The position numbers were made by a program, and so were the translations under genes. Positions 1 to 9,670 of a stretch of DNA of 64,000 nucleotides are shown one piece after another. Under the pieces are notes generated by a model. It searched no databases and was not told the DNA's origin. It saw only the letters and a list, made by a program, of their open reading frames with translations. How positions within the stretch are numbered: the stretch's first letter is position 1; each line of letters begins with the position of its first letter. This stretch comes from Burkholderiales bacterium. GTDB lineage: Bacteria > Pseudomonadota > Gammaproteobacteria > Burkholderiales > Ga0077523. Location: positions 1 to 64,000 of the forward strand of contig JAIESW010000079.1 of assembly GCA_019745565.1 (NCBI GenBank). Direction: 5' to 3'.

Positions 1-53
1 CGCCACGCGCTGCCATGATTCCATCGCCGCCATGCCGCGCCCGCGGCCGCCCG

Positions 54-1343
54 TCAGCCCCGCTCGTAGTCCCAGGCCACGTCGCCGCACAGCACGCGCA
101 CTTCGCCGTTGACGCGCAGGCTCATGGACAATGTCACGCACGGCCGTGCGCCGGCCAGAGACAGATAGGGGCGGGATACCTGCACGCGGCCCGGATGTTC
201 GAGGGCGCGGCGGAAATACGGTCGGCGCGACCAGTTGGCGCCGTCGGCATTGCCGAGCGGAGTGAAGCGGGCGTCGGTCATATCGGGCCGGCCGGCCGGC
301 GTCATGTTGGTTCCGAGCTGGATGCCGTTCTCGTCCAGCACGAAGCAGCGCTCGGTGTCGGGCAGTTCGAGCATGCCGTTGCATGCCACGTACGCCGGCA
401 TGCCGCTCTCCATCAGGCTGGCCGCGTAGCCGAGTGCGTTCTGATAGGGGCCGATCTCGCGCCGGTATGCGTCTACCTGCGGCCGCACGTGCGCACGGAA
501 CCCGTCCCACAGGGTCTCGAACGTCGCGTGCGATGCGGCCGGATCGGGGATCGTCGTGCCCGGCCGCCCGAACTGGTAGCCCTGCACGAAGTCCGCGTCG
601 CAATCCATCGCGAGCAGCGCTTCGTCGCGTGTCTCGACGCCTTCCATCACCACCAGTGCGCCGGCCTCGTGCAGCAGCGAAACGATGCCCGGAAGCACCC
701 GTCGCACGCCGGGATCGCGTGCGCCCTGCGACACCATGAGCCGGTCGAGCTTCACGATGTCGGGCCGCAGGCTCCACACGCGGTCGAAGTTGGAATGGCC
801 GGCGCCGAAGTCGTCGAGGGCGATCAGGCAGCCCTTCGAACGATAGAAGGCGACGGCTTCCTGCATCGCATCCTCGTCGGAAACCGACTGCTCCAGCATT
901 TCGACCACCAGCCGCCGGCTGGGGAAGCCGCGGGCGTCCAGCAGGTCGGTGATGTAGGAGCCCCGATGCGGGCCCTGGATGAAGACCTCGGGATGGACGT
1001 TGACGAACAGCCAGTCGGTCTCCCGGCCGAGGGCCTGGAAGTTTTCGAGGTGGACCGCGCACGCCAGCCGGTCGAGCAGCAGCCGCTCGGCGAAGCTGCG
1101 GGGGGTGGCCAGCAGCTGGATCGGCGGGATCGCCTCCCGGGCCGGGCCGAGTCCGCGCAGGAGGGCTTCGAAGCCCACGATTCGGCCATGGGCCAGGCTG
1201 TAGATGGGCTGGAAGTGACTCTGGAGGTCGTACCGCTGGTAGCGGCCCGTGGTCCATGAACCGTCGGTTCGGGACACCAGCCGCTCTACGGCGGCGAAAT
1301 CGCAGGTGGAAGGCCAGTCGCCTGGGATGGCGAGGTTATTCAT
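54..1343 (-). CDS. EAL-domain cyclic-di-GMP phosphodiesterase with C-terminal sensor-like domain
   Basis: This 429-residue protein probably hydrolyses cyclic di-GMP. An EAL domain fills roughly residues 45-270. The expected catalytic positions are all visible: FEALLRG for the EAL motif, FVNVHPEVF, EMLEQS, the DDFG loop, VKLDR, VMEGVET and GYQFGRP, so it should be active. No GGDEF domain is present. The last 140 residues (FVLDENGIQ, SRRPYFRRAL, RPYLS, CVTLSMSL) look like the PDC/Cache-type domain found after EAL in YkuI-like proteins and may bind a ligand. I chose the ATG at 1343; a GTG 66 bases upstream is in frame, but neither has a good ribosome site. It is divergent from typA. Confidence 0.85.
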   Translation of the reverse strand: MNNLAIPGDWPSTCDFAAVERLVSRTDGSWTTGRYQRYDLQSHFQPIYSLAHGRIVGFEALLRGLGPAREAIPPIQLLATPRSFAERLLLDRLACAVHLENFQALGRETDWLFVNVHPEVFIQGPHRGSYITDLLDARGFPSRRLVVEMLEQSVSDEDAMQEAVAFYRSKGCLIALDDFGAGHSNFDRVWSLRPDIVKLDRLMVSQGARDPGVRRVLPGIVSLLHEAGALVVMEGVETRDEALLAMDCDADFVQGYQFGRPGTTIPDPAASHATFETLWDGFRAHVRPQVDAYRREIGPYQNALGYAASLMESGMPAYVACNGMLELPDTERCFVLDENGIQLGTNMTPAGRPDMTDARFTPLGNADGANWSRRPYFRRALEHPGRVQVSRPYLSLAGARPCVTLSMSLRVNGEVRVLCGDVAWDYERG

Positions 1344-1517
1344 TTTTAGCACCACGGGCGTAACGCCGCACGGCACGCATGCAAGGAGCAGGCCGGCGGT
1401 GCCGCACACAACCCTCGGGACTCCCTAGGTTTTTCCGATGCACTGCTTCGGAGCACCCACGGGCGACCGGCCGCCAAAAAAAGCCCTTGTGCACTGCAAC
1501 GCAGGGCCGGGTTGCGG

Positions 1518-1526
1518 TGCTAGAAT
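1518..1526 (+). promoter_or_regulatory. Probable extended -10 promoter of typA
   Basis: TGCTAGAAT matches an extended -10 box (TG, one base, then TAGAAT) about 30 bases before the typA start codon. No good -35 hexamer lies at 17 bases, which fits an extended -10 promoter. Position relative to typA is the main support. Confidence 0.45.
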
Positions 1527-1556
1527 GTGAGACTTTTTTCCTCGGGAGTCCGCATC

Positions 1557-3383
<1,827 letters not shown>

Positions 3384-3409
3384 TACGGCAAGGCAAACCA
3401 AACGCTTTC

Positions 3410-3479
3410 GACACGAAGGACACGAAGAACCGCGAAGGAAAGCAAACCAAACCTTCGTGCTCTTCGTGTCCTTCGTGTT
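3410..3479. repeat. Inverted repeat of 9-nt GACACGAAG units, also a possible typA terminator
   Basis: The left arm has two units of GACACGAAG (3410-3427) and a diverged third. The right arm has three reverse-complement units CTTCGTG(CT/TC/TT) at 3453-3479. Seventeen bases (3411-3427 and 3462-3478) pair perfectly, so the RNA would form a strong hairpin between typA and rmuC. The 9-nt architecture parallels the GACGCGGCG repeats near 22.9, 28.7, 29.3 and 31.4 kb. Confidence 0.75.
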
Positions 3480-3525
3480 GAAAGAGGGTTGGTGCCGGAT
3501 GAAGGTGCCGCACCGGTAGCGGCGC

Positions 3526-3531
3526 TATACT
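3526..3531 (+). promoter_or_regulatory. Possible -10 box of rmuC (near-leaderless transcript)
   Basis: TATACT lies only 8 bases before the rmuC ATG, and no Shine-Dalgarno sequence separates them. If used, transcription would start at or within a base or two of the start codon. No convincing -35 box is seen. Confidence 0.3.
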
Positions 3532-3538
3532 GCGCCGC

Positions 3539-5083
3539 ATGAGTTTCGCATTGCCCGATCTGATACTCCTGCTCGTCGCGGGCGTGATGTTTGCCGCGGT
3601 CGTGATGCTGGTGGCGCGCATGGTCACCATCTCGCGTGCGCAGGCCGAGCTGGCGGTGCGCGTGACCGAGTTGCTCGAGGCCAAGCATCTGTCGATGCTG
3701 AAGGACCTGAACAGCGGTCTCAACACGTTGGCCGACCGGCTCTCCGGCACGGGCGGCGAAAACTCCGAGCGCATCCGCGCGGCGGTGGACCAACAGCTGC
3801 GCAGCACGCGCGAGGCGCTGGTCGCGCTGCAACTCTCGCAGAGCCAGGACATGGCGGCCAATCGGGAGCAGTTGCTCGCGCGCGTGGGCGAGATCCGCAG
3901 CGACATCCTCGAGCAGTCGCTCACGGCGTTCGCCGAGCAGGGGAAGCACCAGTCCGAAACCCTGCAGGAGAGCGTCCGGTCGCTGACCCAGCAGTTGAAC
4001 GACCAGTCGAAGAGTCAGTCCGAGGTGCTGCAGACCAGCGTCCGGACGCTCACGCAGCAGTTGAACGACCAGGCGAAGATCCAATCGGAGGTGCTGCAGG
4101 ACAGCGTGAGATCGCTCGCGCTGCAGCTCACGGGCAGCATCGAGACGCTCACACGCACGGCGGATTCGCGCCTGGCGGAGATCCAGGGCAAGGTCAACGA
4201 TCGCCTGGAAGAGGGCTTCCGCAAGACCAACGAAACCTTCGTGAGCGTGATGGAGCGCCTCGCCACCATCGACGAAGCGCAGAAGAAGATCGATGGCCTC
4301 ACCACCAACGTCGTGAGCCTGCAGGAACTGCTGGGCGACAAGCGCTCGCGCGGCGCGTTCGGTGAAGTGCAACTCGAGGCCCTGGTGCGCAACATCCTGC
4401 CGCCCTCGGCGTACGAATTTCAGGTGACCTTGTCGAACGGTAACCGGGCCGACTGCCTGTTGCGGCTGCCGGAACCCACCGGCGCCGTCGTGGTCGATTC
4501 CAAGTTCCCCCTGGAAAACTACCACCGCATGTTCGAATCGGGCTTGAACGACATCGAGCGCGTGACGATCCAGCGCCAGTTCCGCGCGGACGTGCGCAAG
4601 CACGTGGACGATATCGCCTCGCGCTATATCGTCGCCGGCGAAACGTCGGAAGGCGCGGTGATGTTCATTCCGGCCGAGGCGGTGTTCGCCGAAATCCACG
4701 CGCGCCATTCGGAGGTGGTCGACCACGCCATGCAGGAGCGGGTGTGGATCGTGTCGCCCACGACGATGATGGCCGTCCTCAACACGGCGAGGGCCGTGAT
4801 CAAGGACGTCGAGACGCGCCGCCAGGTGCACGTCATCAAGGACGAGCTCGGCAAGCTCGGCAAGGATTTCGCGCGCTTCGAGCAGCGCATGAAGAAGCTG
4901 GCGGACCACATCCGCCAGGCCCACGACGACGCGCAGCAGGTGCAGATCAGCAGCGACAAGATCGTGCGGCGCTTCACGCAGATCGAGAAGGTTGAGCTCG
5001 ATGCGCCCGCTGACATGGCGCGGCTCGAGCAGGCGATGGATGGGCCCGACTCGGAGGCGGACGTCTCATCGGCGGAGCGCTGA
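3539..5083 (+). CDS. rmuC: DNA recombination protein RmuC
   Basis: RmuC is a nuclease-superfamily protein that limits recombination at inverted repeats. This copy has 514 residues. A membrane segment covers about residues 7-29 and a long coiled coil about 30-250. The RmuC domain begins at LGDKRSRGAFGEVQLEAL (about residue 265) and includes VVVDSKFPLENY. Within the coiled coil, a unit of about 22 residues with the core SE(T/V)LQxSVRxLxxQL is repeated three times (roughly residues 138-205). The stop overlaps the mtfA start as TGATG, so the two are translationally coupled. No ribosome site precedes the ATG. Confidence 0.95.
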   Translation: MSFALPDLILLLVAGVMFAAVVMLVARMVTISRAQAELAVRVTELLEAKHLSMLKDLNSGLNTLADRLSGTGGENSERIRAAVDQQLRSTREALVALQLSQSQDMAANREQLLARVGEIRSDILEQSLTAFAEQGKHQSETLQESVRSLTQQLNDQSKSQSEVLQTSVRTLTQQLNDQAKIQSEVLQDSVRSLALQLTGSIETLTRTADSRLAEIQGKVNDRLEEGFRKTNETFVSVMERLATIDEAQKKIDGLTTNVVSLQELLGDKRSRGAFGEVQLEALVRNILPPSAYEFQVTLSNGNRADCLLRLPEPTGAVVVDSKFPLENYHRMFESGLNDIERVTIQRQFRADVRKHVDDIASRYIVAGETSEGAVMFIPAEAVFAEIHARHSEVVDHAMQERVWIVSPTTMMAVLNTARAVIKDVETRRQVHVIKDELGKLGKDFARFEQRMKKLADHIRQAHDDAQQVQISSDKIVRRFTQIEKVELDAPADMARLEQAMDGPDSEADVSSAER

Positions 5084-5862
5084 TGGCGTGGAGCTTCAAG
5101 CAATGGCGGCGCAACCGGGCGCTCGCCCGCAACCGCCTCGACGATGGGCTGTGGAGCGAAGCCGTCGAACGGTTCTCGTTCACCCGCAACCTGAAGCCCG
5201 ACGAATTGCGGCGCCTGCGCGAGGCGGTCACGCTGTTCCTCGAGGACAAGGCCTTCTCTGCCGCCGGCGGGCTGGAACTCACCGATGCGATGCGCCTCGA
5301 TGTCGCCATCCAGGCGTGCATCCTGATCCTCAACCTCGATCTCGAGTCCTACTCGAGCTGGGCTGAAGTCATCGTCTACCCGGACGAGTTCGTGCCCGGC
5401 CACAGCTTCACCGACGAGTTCGGGGTGGTCCATCACGATCGCGGTCCGCTCGCGGGCGAAGCCTGGCTGCAAGGTCCCGTGGTCCTGTCCTGGGCCGACG
5501 TGGCTCGCTCGGGCGAGGACGACGGCGTGAACGTGGTGATCCACGAGTTCGCCCACAAGCTCGACATGCTGAACGGCGATGCCAACGGCTTCCCGCCTTT
5601 GCACAAGGGCATGAATCGCGAGGACTGGAGTCTCGCGTTCGAGGCGGCGTACACGGATTTCTGCGCGCGGGTGGACGCGGACGAGCATACCGAGATCGAT
5701 CCGTATGCGTCCGAATCACCCGGTGAGTTCTTCGCGGTGCTGAGCGAAGCGTTCTTCGAAATTCCCCATGCCGTGTCCGGCAGCTATCCGGCGGTCTACG
5801 ATCAGCTGCGGCAGTTCTATCGCCAGGATCCGCTGGCGCGTCTCGACGCGCGAGCCCATTGA
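5083..5862 (+). CDS. mtfA: MtfA-like zinc metallopeptidase (M90 family)
   Basis: This 259-residue cytosolic peptidase matches MtfA (YeeI), which in E. coli binds the repressor Mlc and so affects glucose PTS expression. The zinc site HEFAH is at residues 154-158, and a downstream acidic ligand is expected around 215-222 (SPGEFFAVLSE). Length is close to the E. coli protein (265). The start codon overlaps the rmuC stop (TGATG). Whether it acts on an Mlc-like partner in this organism cannot be told from the window. Confidence 0.9.
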   Translation: MAWSFKQWRRNRALARNRLDDGLWSEAVERFSFTRNLKPDELRRLREAVTLFLEDKAFSAAGGLELTDAMRLDVAIQACILILNLDLESYSSWAEVIVYPDEFVPGHSFTDEFGVVHHDRGPLAGEAWLQGPVVLSWADVARSGEDDGVNVVIHEFAHKLDMLNGDANGFPPLHKGMNREDWSLAFEAAYTDFCARVDADEHTEIDPYASESPGEFFAVLSEAFFEIPHAVSGSYPAVYDQLRQFYRQDPLARLDARAH

Positions 5863-5873
5863 CGGAGGTTGCC

Positions 5874-6719
5874 ATGCCCCGTTTCCCCAGCATTCTCGTG
5901 GCCATCGCTGCCTTTTGGTGTGCGGTGGCGATGGCGCAGCAATCGGTGCTCAAAGTGATCGACCTCAAGTATCGCAACGCCCAGGAGGTGTTGCCGATCC
6001 TGCAGACCTTCGTGGCGAAAGACGGTTCGATCAGCGCGCTCAACAACCAGCTGATCGTCCGTACGACACCGCAGAATCTCGCGGAGCTGCACAAGATCCT
6101 CGACAGCATCGACAAGCGTCCGCGGCGGCTGGTGATCACGGTGTCCCAGGACGTCGACCTCTCCGCCAAGAAGAGCGGTGCCTCGGTGTCGGGAACCGTC
6201 GGTGGCGACAATGCTTCGGTAACCGTGCCACGCAAGCCCGGAGCGGGTGGTCAGGGCGCCAGCGTGTCCAGCGGCCGGGCCGAGGCGCGCGTGTACAACA
6301 GTCAATCCGCCGGCGCAGAGCGAGGCGGCCAGACCGTGCAAGTGCTCGAGGGCAATACGGCCTTCATCCGAGTTGGGCAGTCCGTCCCCATCACCAGCCG
6401 GCAGCGCGTGGGCCCCCTGGTAACCGAATCGACCCAGTTCCGCGATGCCACTTCGGGCTTCTACGCCCGGCCCCGTACCAACGGCGATCGAGTCACCATC
6501 GAGATCGCCGGCAATCGCGACCAGTTCACCAATCCGGCCACCGGTGCGGCGAACATCCAGCGGTTCGACACGGTCGTCTCGGGACGCCTGGGCGAATGGA
6601 TCGAACTCGGGGGCTCGACCCAGGCGCGCGAGTCCGACGAGAGCGGCATCGTGTATCGCAGTTCGGAGGCGAGACGGGATGAGCGGCGTATCTACCTCAA
6701 GGTCGAAGAGGCCCCTTGA
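5874..6719 (+). CDS. Exported protein with secretin N-domain (not a full secretin)
   Basis: This 281-residue protein has a signal peptide ending near VAMA-QQ. A secretin N1-type (KH-like) domain follows at about residues 24-90 (LKVIDLKYRNAQEVLPIL, LNNQLIVRTTPQNLAELHKIL). A glycine/serine-rich linker leads to a C-terminal stretch (TAFIRVGQSVPITSRQ, GDRVTIEIAG, GEWIELGGS) like the start of a secretin core, but no beta-barrel region or lip is present. It is probably periplasmic or attached to the outer membrane. GGAGG at 5864-5868 decides the ATG at 5874. It lies 11 bases after mtfA. The partner system is unknown. Confidence 0.7.
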   Translation: MPRFPSILVAIAAFWCAVAMAQQSVLKVIDLKYRNAQEVLPILQTFVAKDGSISALNNQLIVRTTPQNLAELHKILDSIDKRPRRLVITVSQDVDLSAKKSGASVSGTVGGDNASVTVPRKPGAGGQGASVSSGRAEARVYNSQSAGAERGGQTVQVLEGNTAFIRVGQSVPITSRQRVGPLVTESTQFRDATSGFYARPRTNGDRVTIEIAGNRDQFTNPATGAANIQRFDTVVSGRLGEWIELGGSTQARESDESGIVYRSSEARRDERRIYLKVEEAP

Positions 6720-6754
6720 AGTACGGTGGGTATCGTGATGGTTCTCTCCAGAAG

Positions 6755-6789
6755 CGCAACGGGCGGCCGATGATTCAGCCGCCCGTTGC
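6755..6789 (+). terminator. Hairpin terminator after the secretin-N gene
   Basis: A perfect 12-bp stem (GCAACGGGCGGC / GCCGCCCGTTGC) with an 11-nt loop is followed by CTTTCG. It lies 35 bases after the stop codon at 6719 and before a convergent gene, so it may serve both strands. Confidence 0.6.
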
Positions 6790-6832
6790 CTTTCGCCCGG
6801 CCGCCATGGGCAGTCGGAACGATTGATACCGT

Positions 6833-7078
6833 CTACATCACCCGCAAGTTGCGGTTGATGTCCTGATACTCGGCCAGGTGTCCGGTGCGATCCAGCATCG
6901 GTTCGAGTTCGTCGAGGATGTCGTCCAGTTCACTCTCGAGCCACATCTGGTCGGTGCGGCTGGCGTCCTGTACCCGACCCTGGCGCAGCAGGGCCACCAG
7001 ATAGGCAGCACCCTTGACGATGGCGAGCAGGCGTGCGGCGTCTTCGGTGACGGGGTCGTGGTGGGCGGCTGTGTTCAT
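6833..7078 (-). CDS. Small helical protein of unknown function (81 aa)
   Basis: I do not recognise this family. The protein is acidic and appears all-helical, with a central region rich in Ala, Leu and Val (ARLLAIVKGAAYLVALL) and a C-terminal acidic helix (LESELDDILDELEPML). It has no signal peptide or cysteines. AGGAG about 7 bases before the ATG supports translation. It is convergent with the secretin-N gene and divergent from the YjdF-like gene. Confidence 0.6.
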   Translation of the reverse strand: MNTAAHHDPVTEDAARLLAIVKGAAYLVALLRQGRVQDASRTDQMWLESELDDILDELEPMLDRTGHLAEYQDINRNLRVM

Positions 7079-7238
7079 GCATTGTCTCCTGGTTTACCGG
7101 GCGAAAAGTCGGCCGCGGGCGCATGGGATCACGCGGTCCGACTTTTGTATAGGTAAATGCGTTTGCGCCGGGTTCCCGGACGGTCGGCAAGGGCTCAGGT
7201 ATCCTCGCGATGTCCCCTTCGCCCGAAACCATCGCGCA

Positions 7239-7859
7239 TTGAACGCGGCTCGCTTCCCACTTGGATTGCTCGCCAGCTTCGCGGTAGTCCTCGCCTGGTC
7301 TGCCTGGCACCCCAGGGACGGATTCATCTGGTTCCTCGAATCCGTTCCGGCCATCGTCGGCGCGATCGTATTGGTGGCGATCTATCGCAAGACCAGGCTC
7401 ACGACGCTGGTGTACGTGCTGATCTGGCTGCACGCCATCGTGCTGGTCGTGGGTGGGCACTACACCTATGCCGAGATGCCGCTGTTCAACTGGATCCGCG
7501 ACTCGTTCGGCCTGGCCCGCAACTACTACGATCGCCTGGGCCACCTGATGCAGGGCTTCGTTCCGGCGATGATCGCGCGCGAAATCCTCCTGCGGCGCCG
7601 TGTCGTTGCCGGGCGACGCTGGCTTTTCTTCATCGTCACGTGTATTTGTCTCGCCATCAGCGCCTTCTACGAGTTCATCGAATGGTGGGTGGCAATCGCG
7701 TCGGGCGAGGCGGCGGATGCTTTTCTCGCGACCCAGGGCGACGTCTGGGATACGCAGTGGGACATGTTTCTGGCTTTCGTCGGCGCGATGGCGTCGCAGT
7801 TGCTGCTGGGTGCGTGGCACGACCGACAATTGGCAGCGCTCGGGGGGCGGCGTGAGTGA
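7239..7859 (+). CDS. YjdF/DUF2238-family inner membrane protein
   Basis: The product has about 206 residues and five or six membrane helices. It matches the DUF2238 (E. coli YjdF) family in length and in signatures such as GHYTYAEMPLFNWI, NYYDRLGHLMQGF and SAFYEFIEWW. Function is not established. The start is uncertain: the TTG at 7239 gives the family length, and the frame runs open upstream without a better codon. The stop overlaps the soxC start region by 8 bases, so it may be cotranscribed with soxCD. Confidence 0.75.
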   Translation: MNAARFPLGLLASFAVVLAWSAWHPRDGFIWFLESVPAIVGAIVLVAIYRKTRLTTLVYVLIWLHAIVLVVGGHYTYAEMPLFNWIRDSFGLARNYYDRLGHLMQGFVPAMIAREILLRRRVVAGRRWLFFIVTCICLAISAFYEFIEWWVAIASGEAADAFLATQGDVWDTQWDMFLAFVGAMASQLLLGAWHDRQLAALGGRRE

Positions 7860-9153
7860 CACGACGATGACCTGGCCGCGGTTCGCTTCGGTCACCGATG
7901 ACACGCCGGCCGCAGGGGGCGGGTTGCTGACGCGCCGGGCCTTCCTCAAGGGGGTGGCGGTGCTGGGCGCCGGGGTCGCGGTCTCCGCTGAGGCGGCGGA
8001 TGCGCATATCGCCGGCGCGCTGCCCTCGCAGAAGACGCCCGGGCGGCCGTTCAGCGGCTACGGGCAACCGTCGTCCTTCGAAAAGGACGTGCAGCGGATC
8101 ATCCTGGCGTCCCAGGGCACGAACGCACCCGGCAACGGACAGTCCTGTACGCCGCTGCACCTGCTGCGCGGGACCATCACGCCGTCCGGCCTGCATTTCG
8201 AGCGGCACCATCACGGGGTGGCCGACATCGATCCGAAGCAGCACCGGCTGTTCGTGCACGGGCTCGTGAAGCAGTCGCTCAAGTTCACCGTCGATCGCCT
8301 GATGCGCTATCCGATGGTGACCCGGACCCTGTTCCTGGAATGCGCCCGCAACAGTTCCCGCAACACCTTGCCGGAACCGGCGCAGGCCACCTGCGGCGAG
8401 ATCCACGGGCTCGTGTCGTGCAGCGAATGGACCGGCGTGCCCCTGGGACTCCTGATCGAGGAGACGGGTCTTGACCCCAAGGCGAAATGGATCGTCGCCC
8501 AGGGGGCGGATGCATCGTCCTTCATGCGGTCGATCCCGATCGATCCGGCCATGGACGACGCGATCGTCGCCCTGTGGCAGAACGGCGAACGGCTGCGACC
8601 GGAGCAGGGCTATCCGTTGCGGCTGGTGCTGCCGGGACTCGAGTCCTGTATCGGCGTGAAATGGCTGCGCCGGATCAAGGTGACCGATGCTCCCGCGTAC
8701 TCGCGCGAAGACGTGGCCGAAGGGGCCGAACTCCTGCCGGAGGGCAAGTCGCAGCTGTTCCACTTCACGATGGGCGTGAAGTCCGTCATCACCCAGCCTT
8801 CGCCCGGCTGGTCGCTGCACGGACGCGGCTTCTATGAGATTGCCGGGCTTGCGTGGTCCGGTTCGGATCGCATCGCCAAGGTGGAGATCTCGGCCGACGG
8901 CGGCAAGACCTGGGCACCGGCCGAGCTGCAGGAGCCGATCCTCTCGAAGTCGTTCACCCGTTTCCGGCTGGCGTGGAACTGGAACGGCTCGCCCGCCGTG
9001 CTGATGAGCCGCGCCACCGATCAACGCGGGCACACGCAGCCCACCCGTTCGGCCTGGCTGCAGCAGTACGGTGCGGGTCAGCGCCGCCGCTACAACGCAG
9101 TACAGGCCTGGCAGGTCGAAAGCGATGGGACGTTGCGCAATGTCTACGCGTAA
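7852..9153 (+). CDS. soxC: SoxC-like molybdopterin sulfite/sulfur dehydrogenase subunit
   Basis: This is the molybdenum subunit of a periplasmic sulfur dehydrogenase (433 residues, as in SoxC). A twin-arginine signal (LTRRAFLKG, RR at 28-29) exports the folded protein. TPLHLLRGTITPSGLHFERHHHGV is a typical SoxC block, quoted here only in part: TPLHLLRGTITPSG at 100-113. The molybdenum-ligating cysteine is Cys164 in FLECARNS, where other members have LECxGN. The C-terminal dimerisation domain has KVEISADGGKTW. GTG at 7852 was chosen; an ATG at 7867 is also possible. It overlaps soxD by 14 bases. No soxXYZAB is present in the window. Confidence 0.85.
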   Translation: MSDTTMTWPRFASVTDDTPAAGGGLLTRRAFLKGVAVLGAGVAVSAEAADAHIAGALPSQKTPGRPFSGYGQPSSFEKDVQRIILASQGTNAPGNGQSCTPLHLLRGTITPSGLHFERHHHGVADIDPKQHRLFVHGLVKQSLKFTVDRLMRYPMVTRTLFLECARNSSRNTLPEPAQATCGEIHGLVSCSEWTGVPLGLLIEETGLDPKAKWIVAQGADASSFMRSIPIDPAMDDAIVALWQNGERLRPEQGYPLRLVLPGLESCIGVKWLRRIKVTDAPAYSREDVAEGAELLPEGKSQLFHFTMGVKSVITQPSPGWSLHGRGFYEIAGLAWSGSDRIAKVEISADGGKTWAPAELQEPILSKSFTRFRLAWNWNGSPAVLMSRATDQRGHTQPTRSAWLQQYGAGQRRRYNAVQAWQVESDGTLRNVYA

Positions 9154-9670
9154 GGCTCTGCAGCTCGCGCTGATCGCGACGCTGCTGGCCGGCAGTGCGA
9201 ACGCTGCCGGCCCCAAGCTCGGCCAGACGGCCGGCGACATCGAGATGGCGGTGATCGACATCGACATCGCGCCCGATGGTGACGGACTGCCCAAGGGCAA
9301 GGGCACGGTGGCCGATGGCGTCGATGTCTACATGGAAAAATGCGCAGCCTGTCACGGTTCGCGTGGTGAAGGCGGCACCGCCGGGGCGTTGACCGGGGGC
9401 ATCGGTTCGCTCGCTACCAATGCGCCGGTCAAGACCGTGGGAAGCTACTGGCCCCATGCGACCGCGTTGTTCGACTACGTGCGCCGCGCGATGCCCTACG
9501 ACAAGCCCATGTCCCTCACCAATGACGAGACCTGGGCGGTGACCGCGTACGTGCTGTGGCTGAACGGCATCATCGGCCGCACCGACGTGATGAACGCCCA
9601 GACCCTGCCCAAGGTGCGCATGCCGAACCGGGATGGATTCAACGATGCGCGGGACGGCCGCCCGAAATAG
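9140..9670 (+). CDS. soxD: SoxD-like c-type cytochrome, electron acceptor of SoxC
   Basis: This 176-residue exported monohaem cytochrome c accepts electrons from the SoxC molybdenum site. The signal peptide ends near GSANA-AGP. The haem site is CAACH (Cys68, Cys71, His72), and AMPYDKPMSL supplies a likely axial Met. The known Paracoccus SoxD is larger and has two haems, so this is the short form, closer in size to SorB-type partners. The start lies inside the end of soxC. An ATG 15 bases upstream is also in frame. Confidence 0.8.
   Translation: MSTRKALQLALIATLLAGSANAAGPKLGQTAGDIEMAVIDIDIAPDGDGLPKGKGTVADGVDVYMEKCAACHGSRGEGGTAGALTGGIGSLATNAPVKTVGSYWPHATALFDYVRRAMPYDKPMSLTNDETWAVTAYVLWLNGIIGRTDVMNAQTLPKVRMPNRDGFNDARDGRPK

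Noticed and set aside
15-1259. Long plus-strand open frame (414 aa) opposite the EAL gene
   Set aside because: It is antisense to a clear EAL domain and rich in His, Arg and Ala, as expected for a GC-rich shadow frame. No domain is recognisable.
7852-9670. SorAB sulfite dehydrogenase in place of SoxCD
   Set aside because: The molybdenum subunit's length and TPLHLLRGTITPSG block are SoxC-like. The small cytochrome leaves some doubt, which is noted in the entries.
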